In this document: in pieces, positions 9,224 to 17,586 of the stretch
Numbering within the stretch: the stretch's first letter is position 1
How the letters are laid out: each line of letters starts with the position of its first letter
NCBI GenBank assembly: GCA_016235815.1
Contig: JACRIM010000034.1
Location: 87,535 to 151,534, forward strand
Origin: Planctomycetota bacterium
Lineage (GTDB): Bacteria; Planctomycetota; Phycisphaerae; UBA1845; UTPLA1
Direction: 5' to 3'
Length of the DNA: 64,000 nucleotides
Program-made: the position numbers and the translations under genes
Notes under the pieces: model-generated
Database searches by the model: none
Told to the model about the DNA's origin: nothing
The model's input: only the letters and a program-made list of their open reading frames with translations

Positions 9224-10693
9224 ATGCTTGTTGAATCGCTATTGGCTGCCGCAGACCGTGCCCCCAAAGGGGCCGCCATCGCCGACCCGACGCGGTCGAT
9301 GGACTATCCAGGCCTCCTGGCGTTCTCCGATGTCATGAGGCGGCAGATCGAATCCGCAACGACCAATCCGCATGTCGGGATCATGCTGCCATCGACGGTT
9401 GCGTTCGGGGCCACGTTTTTCGGGGCGCTCTGGGCGCGTCGGACGGTGGTTCCGCTCAATTTTCTATTGCAACCGTCGGAACTTGCGGCCGTCATCGCCG
9501 ATTCAGGGCTGGATACCATTTTCACCACCAAGTTTTTCGAATCACAAGTTGCCGCATTGCCCGCGAAGAAGATCTTTCTCGAAGACCTTCCGCTCAAGCG
9601 CGAGATGATCTTGGAGAAAGTCCGAAGCACGCCACCGCCGCCGAAGGTTTCACCCGATGATATTGCGATACTTCTTTATACCTCCGGCACGTCGGGCATT
9701 CCAAAAGGTGTTTGTCAGACGTATGGCAATCTGCGACACGATGTAGATGCGAGCATCGAGAAGGCCCGGTTGCAGTCGCATCATCGTTTTCTGGGCGTTC
9801 TGCCGCTGTTCCACAGCTTTGGAATTACGGCCATGCTCCTGGTTCCGGTGGTGCTGGGGGCATCGGTTTATTATGTGCCGCGCTTTCACCCCGCCGGAAT
9901 CTTCGACACGATCCGTGAGCAGAAGAGCAGCGTGACAATGCTCATCGCCAGCATGTATTCCGCCATGCTTCGGGCGAAGCAGGCCGTGGCCGCTGACCTT
10001 GCTTCGATTGAGTTCGCCATCAGCGGCGGCGAGGCGTTGCCGATGGCTGTTCACGCGGCGTTCAAGGAACGATTTCAGGTCGACATCCTGCAGGGCTATG
10101 GCATGACCGAGGCTGCGCCGGTGGTGAGCCTCAACATGCCGTGGGCGCACAAGCTCGGCAGCGTCGGGCAGCCGATCCCGGGCGTGGAAGCACGTTCGTT
10201 TGATGACGCCGGAAATCCGGTGGCGGCTGGTCATGACGGCGAGCTTTGGATTCGCGGGCCGATTGTGATGAAGGGTTATTACAAGAAGGACGCGGAAACT
10301 CAGGCGGTACTGACGTCGGATGGTTGGTATAAGACGGGCGACATGGCCTCGGTCGATGCTGACGGTTACATCACCATCACCGGCCGGAAAAAGGAGATGA
10401 TCATCGTGGGTGGTGAGAACGTCTATCCACGGGAGGTGGAGAGCGTGCTTGATCAGCATCCGGCGGTTGCGGAATCGGCCGTTGTGGGGCAGGTCGATCC
10501 ATCCCGCGGTGAGGTGGTGGCGGCGTTTGTTACGTTGCAGGAGGGGAAGACGGCGACCGACATCGAACTCCGAGATTTTTGTCGGGATCGCCTCGCTGGG
10601 TACAAGATTCCACGCCGCGTGGTCATCGCCGCCGACCTTCCACGGGGTCCGACGGGCAAGATCCTGAAGCGCAAGCTCAAAGAGTTGCTCTGA
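9224..10693 (+). CDS. AMP-binding acyl-CoA ligase (fatty-acid type)
   Basis: Acyl-adenylate-forming enzyme of 490 residues that should activate a carboxylic acid, probably a fatty acid, with ATP and CoA. Motifs appear in order: P-loop LLYTSGTSGIPKG at about 148, YGMTEAAP at about 291, GWYKTGDMASVD at about 366, GRKKEMIIVGGENVYPREVE in the hinge, and catalytic-lysine motif PTGKILKRK at about 475. The ATG at 9224 is the first start consistent with the family; GGCAGGGA lies just upstream. A further in-frame extension runs to 9032 but overlaps the divergent lipoprotein gene. The acyl substrate cannot be told from sequence. Confidence 0.93.
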   Translation: MLVESLLAAADRAPKGAAIADPTRSMDYPGLLAFSDVMRRQIESATTNPHVGIMLPSTVAFGATFFGALWARRTVVPLNFLLQPSELAAVIADSGLDTIFTTKFFESQVAALPAKKIFLEDLPLKREMILEKVRSTPPPPKVSPDDIAILLYTSGTSGIPKGVCQTYGNLRHDVDASIEKARLQSHHRFLGVLPLFHSFGITAMLLVPVVLGASVYYVPRFHPAGIFDTIREQKSSVTMLIASMYSAMLRAKQAVAADLASIEFAISGGEALPMAVHAAFKERFQVDILQGYGMTEAAPVVSLNMPWAHKLGSVGQPIPGVEARSFDDAGNPVAAGHDGELWIRGPIVMKGYYKKDAETQAVLTSDGWYKTGDMASVDADGYITITGRKKEMIIVGGENVYPREVESVLDQHPAVAESAVVGQVDPSRGEVVAAFVTLQEGKTATDIELRDFCRDRLAGYKIPRRVVIAADLPRGPTGKILKRKLKELL

Positions 10694-10995
10694 AAAGCGG
10701 TGACGTGTTGCCAATAATAAACTCCGGCGCAACATTAGCAATCCCCGCATGATGCGCCACGAAGACCTTCGCACGCCTGAGATGTGCGTGGCGTGCCGGC
10801 ATCATCGGCCCGCCGACCCCGACGTCTTTCCCCGTTTCACTACGCGACCTAAGACTCCACATGGCCGATGTTTAGGGTGGCGTCGCGCCCAATGGGTGAA
10901 TGATTATGGCACTGGCATCGGAATTGCACGGACCTCGCCGTTTGAGTTACGGTAGCGCGGCAACGCGCGACTATCGTGGGGAACGGGAAGGCGGC
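10694..10995. other. Intergenic region with a bulged three-way RNA-like structure
   Basis: No gene is supported. It contains a possible stem: ATGATGCGCCAC (10749-10760) pairs with GTGGCG (10788-10793) and CATCAT (10800-10805), leaving TGCCGG bulged. Inside are two mini-hairpins (GAA/TTC and GCAC/GTGC). No U-run follows on either strand, so it is not an intrinsic terminator; it may be a leader element of the PilZ gene or chance. Confidence 0.35.
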
Positions 10996-11364
10996 ATGAT
11001 GCACGACGAGCCTGTGAAATCTTCTGACGTCGACCGTCGTGGGTCGCGGCGACTTGAGTTGCGACTTCCCGTCGAACTTCGCATGGCTGACGGCGAGGCG
11101 TCCACGCTGGTCCGCACGATTACGCGTAACATCAGTACCGGCGGTTTGTATGTCGAACTTGATCGCGCCGATTTCTCACCCGGTGACCGCCTTAATATCG
11201 AGCTAACCGTTCCTCCGGCCGAAGGTGTGTCACCCTATCCCGGCCGCGCTTCCTGCACGGCGGAAGTCGTTCGGTGTACGCCGCTGGCCGCAGATTCCAA
11301 GACAAATTTAGATCGGGTCGGGATCGCGGCACGGTTTCTGGATCGGCTTCGAATCACCTATTAA
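10996..11364 (+). CDS. PilZ domain protein
   Basis: Single-domain protein of 122 residues that probably binds cyclic di-GMP. The signature parts of PilZ are both present: an arginine-rich start RRGSRRLELRLPVELR and, about 40 residues later, NISTGGLYVE matching (D/N)xSxxG. The rest (FSPGDRLNIELTVPP and RASCTAEVVR) fits the six-stranded barrel. The ATG follows GGGAAGG at good spacing. No partner is fused, so it likely acts as a stand-alone receptor that changes a target by contact; the target is unknown. Confidence 0.88.
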   Translation: MMHDEPVKSSDVDRRGSRRLELRLPVELRMADGEASTLVRTITRNISTGGLYVELDRADFSPGDRLNIELTVPPAEGVSPYPGRASCTAEVVRCTPLAADSKTNLDRVGIAARFLDRLRITY

Positions 11365-11586
11365 CGACGATTTCGCATGGTCCGGCGGGCCGAACCTTAA
11401 AAAACTGGCAAAATTCGCTTGCCTCGGACGATGTACAAGATATCATTCCGGCAGGTTCAGCGTTGGGGAAACACGCTGTGTCCGATTTGCCGGGGCTATT
11501 GGGAGCGCCGCTTCCAACCATCACCTTGCACAAAGACTGAGACGACGGATCGTGAAACGAGTCATTGACCAGGAGGGTCATGGAGA

Positions 11587-11844
11587 GTGTTGCACCGCAC
11601 CGTCGCGGAGTGCGCGCTCACCAATGTCTTTGCGAGTGTAACCATGCGTTACCGACAACACGTTGTGGAAGAAAAGTCACGTCACGAAATCATTACTCGA
11701 GCGAAGATCAGCTACGCCGAGCAAAAAACGAACATGTCCATGCGGGCGTGGATCGATCGCGAGCTGCAGGGCACCGGCATGCCGGCGCTCACCGATGATG
11801 AGTGCGGGACCTATGCTTTGAACAATCGGCCGCGGTTGTTTTAG
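11587..11844 (+). CDS. Small hypothetical protein
   Basis: An 85-codon frame with GTG start; AGGAGG lies ten nt upstream. Third-position G/C is clearly higher in this frame than in the overlapping frame that starts at an ATG at 11580, which supports it. The product has a basic/acidic helical middle (EEKSRHEIITRAKISYAEQK) and MRAWIDRELQG. No family is recognised. An internal ATG at 11644 would give a 66-residue version. Confidence 0.45.
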   Translation: MLHRTVAECALTNVFASVTMRYRQHVVEEKSRHEIITRAKISYAEQKTNMSMRAWIDRELQGTGMPALTDDECGTYALNNRPRLF

Positions 11845-11903
11845 GGTCTTCACCCGACCAGCGTCCATTGCAGAATCTTCGCCGTGCCTTCACGGCTCGT
11901 GCG

Positions 11904-12689
11904 TCACACCGCCCAGTCCGCCGTTTCTTGTTTGTAAAACGCCCGAAGCTGTGCATACAGCGCGGGGTGGTTTCGCTTCATTCGCCTGCCGTCCTCGAAG
12001 AAATGTTCCGTCGCGACCGCGAAAAACTCGGCGGGGCTTTCCGCTCCGTAGGGGTCGAGCAGCGTGCGCCTTCCCATGGAGGCAGCCGCACGAAGCGCGC
12101 GAAGCTCAGATGACATGACGCGCGACCACTCGGTGAAATCGTTTGATCGCTCAAGGGGCGGTGCGCCGTCGGCTTCGCCATTGAGGTAGTCGAGGGCGTG
12201 GGCGAACTCATGAAAAACAACGTTGCGTCCGTCGAGGCGATCGGACGCCGATTGTTTAACGTGCTCCCATGCGAGAAGCACAGGACCACGGCGCGAGGCT
12301 TCGCCGATCCGCGATTGATCGATGTGGTAGGTCCGGCCGTCGGGGCCGATGGCGTCGAGGGATAGACCGAAATCCTCGGGGTAGAGGATGACTTCTTTTG
12401 TCTCCGGGTAGAGGCCAAGGCGGGGAATGTTCAGTATGAGCAGGCAGGCCTGCGCGGCGACGACCAGCTTCATGTGCTGTGTCACCGTGAGATCGCGATT
12501 GCCCCAGAACTCCTTTTCGGCGATGAACCGTTCAATCAGGTCGTGTGCGCGTTTCCGCTCATCGGGGGACAAGAAACGATAATGCGGCACGGACCGCGCC
12601 ACGGCGCGCTGCCAATCGACTGGCAATGGAACGGCCGGCTTTGGGGATTTCGGAGCCGTGCGACCCAGTAAACGTCGAAGCCATGACAT
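11904..12689 (-). CDS. mtfA: MtfA-type zinc metallopeptidase (M90)
   Basis: Soluble protein of 261 residues resembling MtfA, a zinc-dependent aminopeptidase family that in E. coli also binds the regulator Mlc. The active-site helix has HEFAHALD (HExxH), and a downstream ESPAEFFAVATEHFFE supplies the likely third glutamate ligand. The N-terminal half holds the family's PVDWQRAV...RFLSPDERKRAHDLIERFI and LPxxx-like regions. The ATG at 12689 (MSWLRRLLG) is preferred to longer starts, which would run into the divergent MaoC gene's promoter region. Planctomycete homologues are usually called 'zinc-dependent peptidase'; substrate and link to sugar uptake are not shown here. Confidence 0.88.
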   Translation of the reverse strand: MSWLRRLLGRTAPKSPKPAVPLPVDWQRAVARSVPHYRFLSPDERKRAHDLIERFIAEKEFWGNRDLTVTQHMKLVVAAQACLLILNIPRLGLYPETKEVILYPEDFGLSLDAIGPDGRTYHIDQSRIGEASRRGPVLLAWEHVKQSASDRLDGRNVVFHEFAHALDYLNGEADGAPPLERSNDFTEWSRVMSSELRALRAAASMGRRTLLDPYGAESPAEFFAVATEHFFEDGRRMKRNHPALYAQLRAFYKQETADWAV

Positions 12690-12747
12690 GGCAATATGAT
12701 ACGTGTGGAGCCGGCAATCGGCCGGACGAACAAAAGGAGAGACACCG

Positions 12748-13188
12748 ATGCCCGGTCTTACGCCCCGCACGCGCGAAACGCTTCAGATCAATGACTCGGG
12801 GTCGTTTACGAAGACGATTACCGAGAAAGATGTGTTCGCGTTTGCAGACGCATCGGGCGATTTCAATCCGCTGCATATTGACGAGGAGTACGCAAAAAAG
12901 TCGCGATTCGGCCAGCGCGTCGCGCATGGCATTCTCATGGCGGGGATTATTTCCTCGGTGCTTGGCGGCGAGATTCCCGGTGTCGGCACGGTCTTTGTTG
13001 AGTTGCACATTCGCTTTCTGAAGCCGGTGTTCTTCGGCGACACGATTACGGCCAATGCGATCGTTACGGAGATTATCAATCCAAAACGCATTCGGCTGAT
13101 GGTGTATTGCGTCAATCAGGATGGGGTGGATGTAGCGATTGGGAATGCGATCGTGGTGCCGCCGGAGGGGACGAAGGTGTTGGCCTAG
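12748..13188 (+). CDS. MaoC-family (R)-specific enoyl-CoA hydratase
   Basis: Hot-dog-fold protein of 146 residues. It contains the hydratase-2 signature: DASGDFNPLHIDEEYAKKSRFGQRVAHGILMAG, with catalytic Asp and His in D-x4-H. Members hydrate trans-2-enoyl-CoA to (R)-3-hydroxyacyl-CoA, feeding polyhydroxyalkanoate or fatty-acid metabolism. The start is fixed by AAGGAGA seven nt upstream. The gene is divergent from mtfA with 58 nt between starts. No phaC or other PHA gene is nearby, so the pathway is open. Confidence 0.92.
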   Translation: MPGLTPRTRETLQINDSGSFTKTITEKDVFAFADASGDFNPLHIDEEYAKKSRFGQRVAHGILMAGIISSVLGGEIPGVGTVFVELHIRFLKPVFFGDTITANAIVTEIINPKRIRLMVYCVNQDGVDVAIGNAIVVPPEGTKVLA

Positions 13189-13232
13189 CCTTGGATCTCA
13201 GTCAGGGGCGAAATTGTTGATCCCCGTGTCAT

Positions 13233-13262
13233 TTGCGGCGTTTAGACAAGCTGCCATATAAT
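13233..13262 (+). promoter_or_regulatory. Sigma-70-type promoter for the DUF5678-like gene
   Basis: TTGCGG (13233-13238), 18-nt spacer and a perfect TATAAT (13257-13262). Predicted start of transcription is near 13269, giving a leader of about 29 nt before the ATG at 13298. Confidence 0.65.
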
Positions 13263-13297
13263 GCGCATTGTCACTGCAACTTTATGAGGATGGGCTC

Positions 13298-13537
13298 ATG
13301 TCTCACGCACCGCCATTGCCAATGCCAACGGCTGCTTATCTTCGCAATAGTCAGTGGATCATTGACCACTACTCGGAGCTTTTGCGCAACCTTGGCGTAT
13401 GCTGGGTGGCAGTGCATGACGGCAAGGTTCTTTCGTCCGGACCAGCACTTGGTCCTGTGACGGATGTTGCTGAACGAGTCGCCCCGGCTGCCGATATTGC
13501 CTTTCAGTTCATCGACGACGCTACCCTCATCTATTGA
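13298..13537 (+). CDS. DUF5678-like small protein
   Basis: 79 residues. After a short proline-rich start the protein reads NSQWIIDHYSELLRNLGVCWVAVHDGKVLSSGPALGPVTDVAERV, which fits the DUF5678 pattern (helix, then W-V-A-hydrophobic-x-x-G-K-V strands, then a helix and a final IAFQFID strand). Function of DUF5678 is unknown. GAGGA precedes the ATG. A retropepsin-like gene follows 43 nt downstream, and small proteins of this type are, to my recollection, often found beside such proteases, suggesting a functional pair. Confidence 0.72.
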   Translation: MSHAPPLPMPTAAYLRNSQWIIDHYSELLRNLGVCWVAVHDGKVLSSGPALGPVTDVAERVAPAADIAFQFIDDATLIY

Positions 13538-13580
13538 TCGATGCAGTGAATGCATATTTCGTTGCACTCGTGCGAGCTGT

Positions 13581-14024
13581 ATGGGCCGAATAAACCTTGA
13601 CATACTTCGTGAGCCACACCATCCATCGATCGAAGCGGGGTATCCGGTGGAGGGGGGGCGAGTATTTGCGCACGTAGGTCTTTCTACTCCATCAGGGTGG
13701 ACTCAATTTCGTCGAGCGGTTGTGGATACGGGGGCACCAATCAGTCTCTTTCCGAGGCGGATGTGGGAGGGGACGCGATTTTTGGAGTTGGGGCGTACTC
13801 GAATCGGTGGGATCATGCGTCGCCCCGAGTGCTTGATCGATGCGACGCTTGCAGAGATCGTTTGCCTCATGTCGGACGGGCACGCGACGCTTGGGCCACT
13901 GACAGTTCCTGCGTATCTTGCCGAATCGGACGAGGTGGCGGCATTAATTGGGTTTGCCGGCGTTTTCGACCATGCGACTTTTCACCTGGATGTTCGCCAG
14001 GGTGATGCGTGGATTTCGGATTGA
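13581..14024 (+). CDS. Retropepsin-like aspartic protease
   Basis: 147 residues with one aspartyl-protease half-site: AVVDTGAPISLFPRRMW, where DTGA is the catalytic Asp motif of clan AA retropepsins. Such proteins work as homodimers, each chain giving one Asp. The second family hallmark, a hydrophobic-hydrophobic-G near the end, matches AALIGFAGVF. No membrane segment or signal is present, so it is cytosolic. The start is uncertain: the ATG at 13581 lacks a good Shine-Dalgarno, and the frame is open back to 13464. The gene directly follows the DUF5678-like gene and is probably co-transcribed. The substrate is unknown. Confidence 0.75.
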   Translation: MGRINLDILREPHHPSIEAGYPVEGGRVFAHVGLSTPSGWTQFRRAVVDTGAPISLFPRRMWEGTRFLELGRTRIGGIMRRPECLIDATLAEIVCLMSDGHATLGPLTVPAYLAESDEVAALIGFAGVFDHATFHLDVRQGDAWISD

Positions 14025-14029
14025 TCCTG

Positions 14030-15451
14030 CTATTTCCCACCGGCTGTTCTTGTCATCCACACGCTCTTGTGCGATGTGAACAAAGCCCAGGGCCAGACCC
14101 AGGAGAGCAGCAGCATGGCATAGAGGCTGTAGACGATGGCGAGGAGGGCGTCGTCGTTGCGATCGAAAGTCCCGGCAAAAATAAGCGGGAAAACTCCACT
14201 CGCGATGGCGGCGGCGAGGAGTTTGAGGCCGAAAATCGGGGGCGAAGCGATCGCGAGACCGATGGCGGCGGCGAGGAATAGGTAAGGGACGACAAGCCCC
14301 GTCGCGCCGACAACAAAGTTGAAAAGAAATCCGGCTTCAATCGGGACTGCGCTGTTTGTGTGAGGGGCGCGTCGTTGGATGAGAATTGACGCGAGATGGG
14401 CGGTCTCGCGGACATTGCTGCGGCCCCAGCGGAGGAACATGCGGGCGAGACCGGTGTAGGTGGTCGGCGCGAGGGTTTGAACTCGGGCGGTTCGCTGAAA
14501 GGTGACGGCGTACCCCTGGCCGCGGATGTAATTGGTCATGGCATGGTCTTCGCCGGCGCGGGCCGGGTGACCGAGCCACTGCTGGTGCAGCCATTCGCTG
14601 AGGATAGGTACGACGGCCGTTCGTCGATAGGCAGCGAGCGCACCGGCGACGCAAAGGACGCCGCCGCCGGACATGACGCTTTGGGCCGCTCGCTTGAAGT
14701 CGAAGGTCATCAGATATCGAATGTCGAGCATCCGGGGGATGAGGCCATCGGATTTGTTGAGGACGCGGACGTTGCCGGCGACGGCGCCAATGCGCGGATT
14801 GCGGACGAGCGGGCTGACGAGTTCGATTAAGGCGTCCGCATCAACCAGTGAATCACTGTCGACGGTAATGAGGATGTCGCCGGTGGCGCGGCGAAATCCT
14901 TCGTAAAGGGCGTGGCGCTTGCCGCGATTGGCTGGGAGGCGAATCGTTTGAATGCGCCGATCGGAGCCGCTGTTGTGAAACCAGTCTCGTGTTCGCTCAA
15001 TCTGCGCCCATGTTTCGTCGGTGCTGCCGTCGTCGACCACGATGATCTCGAGTCGGTCGGAGGGGTAGTGACATTGCGCGAGGTGAGAAAGCGTGTCGGC
15101 GATGAGCGCCCCTTCATTGAAGGCGGGAACGATGACGGAGATACGCGGCAGCGAATCGCCTGAAACGCTGGGGACGGGGCGGTAACGCATTGCCAATATG
15201 AACCGCCACACGGTCCACACCGTGGTTAGGGCGGCGTAGGCTGTACCAAGAATGAGCAATGGCCGACCGAGGCGATGTTGCCAGAGGATCTGGAATGCCT
15301 GGGCGCGGGTGTGTTGTGTCAGCGTTACAAGAAGAACCCCGATGCTGAAAACGATGATTGCGGTTTTGAGGATGGCGTCGGGAATATCGACCGTGCGCGG
15401 GGAAGCGCGATCCGTTTCGACGATGGCGGTTGGACTGGAAAAAGTGGTCAC
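14030..15451 (-). CDS. Membrane processive glycosyltransferase, family 2
   Basis: Integral membrane GT2 of 473 residues, similar in layout to NodC, hyaluronan and poly-GlcNAc synthases. Two N-terminal membrane helices are followed by the cytoplasmic GT-A domain: ISVIVPAFNEG, IIVVDDGSTDET, the UDP/metal site VDSDS, acceptor-site motif GEDHAM and FLRWGRS (the place of Q/RxxRW). Three to four C-terminal helices complete the translocating channel. It should polymerise and export a glycan; the sugar is not predictable. GTG start with GGAG seven nt upstream. It lies 37 nt downstream of a histidine kinase gene on the same strand, so its expression or activity may be tied to that sensor. Confidence 0.9.
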   Translation of the reverse strand: MTTFSSPTAIVETDRASPRTVDIPDAILKTAIIVFSIGVLLVTLTQHTRAQAFQILWQHRLGRPLLILGTAYAALTTVWTVWRFILAMRYRPVPSVSGDSLPRISVIVPAFNEGALIADTLSHLAQCHYPSDRLEIIVVDDGSTDETWAQIERTRDWFHNSGSDRRIQTIRLPANRGKRHALYEGFRRATGDILITVDSDSLVDADALIELVSPLVRNPRIGAVAGNVRVLNKSDGLIPRMLDIRYLMTFDFKRAAQSVMSGGGVLCVAGALAAYRRTAVVPILSEWLHQQWLGHPARAGEDHAMTNYIRGQGYAVTFQRTARVQTLAPTTYTGLARMFLRWGRSNVRETAHLASILIQRRAPHTNSAVPIEAGFLFNFVVGATGLVVPYLFLAAAIGLAIASPPIFGLKLLAAAIASGVFPLIFAGTFDRNDDALLAIVYSLYAMLLLSWVWPWALFTSHKSVWMTRTAGGK

Positions 15452-15488
15452 GCCCGAACTCCGTTACGCGGGGTGAATCGTATCGCGA

Positions 15489-16286
15489 TCAGACGGCTGC
15501 GGGCAGGGTGAGCGTAAAGGTCGCGCCGAAGCCGGGCTGGCTTTGAACGGTGATATCGCCGCGTAGCTCGGACATGAGTCGCTTGCATACGTGAAGGCCG
15601 AGCCCTAGGCCGGCACGGTCGGGGCGAGTTTCTTGTTTTTTTGTGGAATAGAAAGGCTCGAAGATTCGACTCAGGCTGTCGGGCTTGATGCCGGGGCCGG
15701 TGTCGGAGACTTCGATGGTCACGCGGTTGTCGGGTTCGGTGCGGGCGGTGATTTCGAGTCGGCCGGGGCGGTCGAGCATGGCTTGTCGTGCGTTGAGAAT
15801 GAGATTGAAAAAGACTTGTTGCAACGACACTGCGTGGGCGAACACGGTCAGGTCGTCGGGCACAATGATCCGCAAGGTGATGGAGTCTTTGTCGAGATCG
15901 CGGCCGAGGCAGGCGATGGCGTCTTCGATCAGGGGTTTCAGTGGCACGGTGGTTGGAGGGGACAGGTCATCACCGGCCAGCCCAAGAATCTTCCCGGTGA
16001 GGTCGCTGAGTCGTTGAGCATTTTTTAGGGTGCGTTCGAGAGCCGTTTTCATCAGGTCCGGCTCGCCGCGCTGAACGGCGTATTGGCAGTAGCTGACGAT
16101 GGGCGTCAGCATGTTGTTGAACTCGTGGGCGATCATGGCGGCCATGGTGCCGACCGAGGCAAGGCGTTGGAGGGAGTCGACCTGCTTTTGGAGGTCGCCA
16201 AAGTGCGATTCAACGCTGTCGAGGGCGCTCTGTACGAGGTCGCTGGTCTGGACTACGTTGCTGTCGGAAAAGTCGTGTGAGGGCAT
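15489..16286 (-). CDS. Cytosolic sensor histidine kinase
   Basis: 265 residues, no membrane segment and no obvious sensor domain; a short coiled coil (about 15-45) leads to the dimerisation/phospho-acceptor helix with H-box IAHEFNNMLTPI. The ATP-binding domain has N-box FNLILNARQAM, G1 DTGPGIKPD, F-box FEPFYSTK and G2 GLGLGLHVCKRL. The H-box style (HEFNNxL) is that of NtrB/ZraS-like kinases. No response regulator is adjacent, so it is an orphan within this window. Co-directional with and upstream of the GT2 gene. Divergent from a small hypothetical gene. Confidence 0.92.
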   Translation of the reverse strand: MPSHDFSDSNVVQTSDLVQSALDSVESHFGDLQKQVDSLQRLASVGTMAAMIAHEFNNMLTPIVSYCQYAVQRGEPDLMKTALERTLKNAQRLSDLTGKILGLAGDDLSPPTTVPLKPLIEDAIACLGRDLDKDSITLRIIVPDDLTVFAHAVSLQQVFFNLILNARQAMLDRPGRLEITARTEPDNRVTIEVSDTGPGIKPDSLSRIFEPFYSTKKQETRPDRAGLGLGLHVCKRLMSELRGDITVQSQPGFGATFTLTLPAAV

Positions 16287-16378
16287 GGGGAAATCGCCTG
16301 TCGTGGAATTATCGGCAGGGGGTGCGGCCGCGCATGATGGCGCGAATGTTGCGCGGATCGCGCAGGGAATGCGGATCG

Positions 16379-16651
16379 ATGGAATTACAGAGACGACTCG
16401 ACATTCTGATCGGGCTTGCGGAGGAGCTTGGCCTGACGGTTCGGCGTGAGCCGCTGGGGGGGGACGGGGGTGGATTCTGTCGGATCAAGGGACAACGCAT
16501 ACTTTTCATAGACACCATGGGGGATTTGGAGACTCGCTACGAGCGGACGCTGGAGGCCGTCGCGGGGATTCCGGAGATCGAGCAGCGTTTCGTTCCGCCG
16601 GAGGTTCGCGAGGATATTGAGCGGACGCTGGGAAAGAGGCTGGAGAATTAG
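16379..16651 (+). CDS. Small conserved-type hypothetical protein
   Basis: 90 residues starting MELQRRLDILIGLAEELGL; the middle has a beta pair (GFCRIKGQRILFIDTMGDLE) and the end is helical (PPEVREDIERTLGKRLE). Composition and codon use look real. The internal ATG is preferred over the longer frame starting at 16277, which would overlap the histidine kinase start on the other strand. No family recognised with certainty; similar short proteins with GFCRIKGQ... occur in planctomycetes as far as I recall. Possibly the first gene of a unit with the alpha/beta hydrolase (17 nt gap) and purN. Confidence 0.65.
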   Translation: MELQRRLDILIGLAEELGLTVRREPLGGDGGGFCRIKGQRILFIDTMGDLETRYERTLEAVAGIPEIEQRFVPPEVREDIERTLGKRLEN

Positions 16652-16668
16652 GGCTTGAGGTTTTCGCC

Positions 16669-17586
16669 TTGGGTGCTCATTTGGATCAGATGGAGAAAAC
16701 GCCGGCAGTGATGGACCATCCGGCAAAGCAGGGTCGGCGGGGCAAGGTGATTCGACGCGTCATACTTTATCCACTGCTCCTTTACGCCACCTATTGTGTG
16801 GCGATGTTTTTCTTTCAGGAGCACCTGCTCTTCCCGTCCGACATGGCGCCGGCGCCGGCACCCACGACGGATCGATATGCTCGCAATACAACGGTAATCA
16901 AAATCGAGGTCGACGGAGGCGGTACGAATGAGGCGTGGTTCATTCCGGCGGTCAACGCGAGCGCAACGAATCCCGCGCCGGTGGTGGTTTTCTTTCACGG
17001 CAACGCGGAGATCATTGACTACCTCGATGAGATCGTGTTGCCGTATCGACAGTTGGGCATGTCGGTGTATCTTCCGGAATATCGCGGATACGGACGCGGC
17101 AAGGGTCGGCCATCGGAGGCGGTAATACTCGTCGATGCACTTCGGTTCTACGACGAATTGATAAAGCGCCCTGACGTGGATCGGTCGCGCATCGTCCTTC
17201 ATGGGCGATCACTGGGTGGAGGACCGGCGACGTACCTTGCGTCGCAGCGGCCGGCGAAGGCATTGGTTCTGCAATCAGTGTTCACCAGTACGGCGGACAT
17301 GGCCAACACATTTGGCGCTCCGGGTTTCGTGGCGCGGCATCCATTTCGCAATGATCGAATCATTCCGACGCTGGACATGCCGATCCTGATTGCGCATGGG
17401 ACATCGGATGATGTCATCCCGTTTGCACAAGGGCGAAAACTTGCATCGCTCGCCAAGCGAGCAACATTTCGGGAGTATCCGTGCAATCACAACGGTTTCC
17501 CCGGAGACGGGCATGAAGAGGAGTGGTGGAACGAGGTGTCGACGTTCCTTCGAACTGCCGGCGTGCTCCCGGAGGTGAAGCCATGA
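16669..17586 (+). CDS. Membrane-anchored alpha/beta hydrolase (BEM46-like)
   Basis: Serine hydrolase with one N-terminal membrane helix (about 28-50) and the catalytic domain on the far side. Visible motifs: oxyanion-region FFHGNAE, nucleophile elbow HGRSLGGG (Ser in GxSxG), acid in AHGTSDDVIP and a terminal His in CNHNGF. This order matches the BEM46/YfhR type. Substrate is unknown. The start is uncertain: TTG at 16669 has GAGG eight nt upstream, while ATG at 16690 is 21 nt later and lacks a site. Its stop overlaps the purN start by four nt (ATGA), so translation is coupled. Confidence 0.88.
   Translation: MGAHLDQMEKTPAVMDHPAKQGRRGKVIRRVILYPLLLYATYCVAMFFFQEHLLFPSDMAPAPAPTTDRYARNTTVIKIEVDGGGTNEAWFIPAVNASATNPAPVVVFFHGNAEIIDYLDEIVLPYRQLGMSVYLPEYRGYGRGKGRPSEAVILVDALRFYDELIKRPDVDRSRIVLHGRSLGGGPATYLASQRPAKALVLQSVFTSTADMANTFGAPGFVARHPFRNDRIIPTLDMPILIAHGTSDDVIPFAQGRKLASLAKRATFREYPCNHNGFPGDGHEEEWWNEVSTFLRTAGVLPEVKP

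Noticed and set aside
9650..10774. Minus-strand frame opposite the acyl-CoA ligase
   Set aside because: Ligase motifs on the plus strand are complete; the minus product has no recognisable domain.
11274..11540. Plus-strand frame overlapping the end of the PilZ gene
   Set aside because: It starts inside PilZ in another frame, lacks a ribosome site and has no domain.
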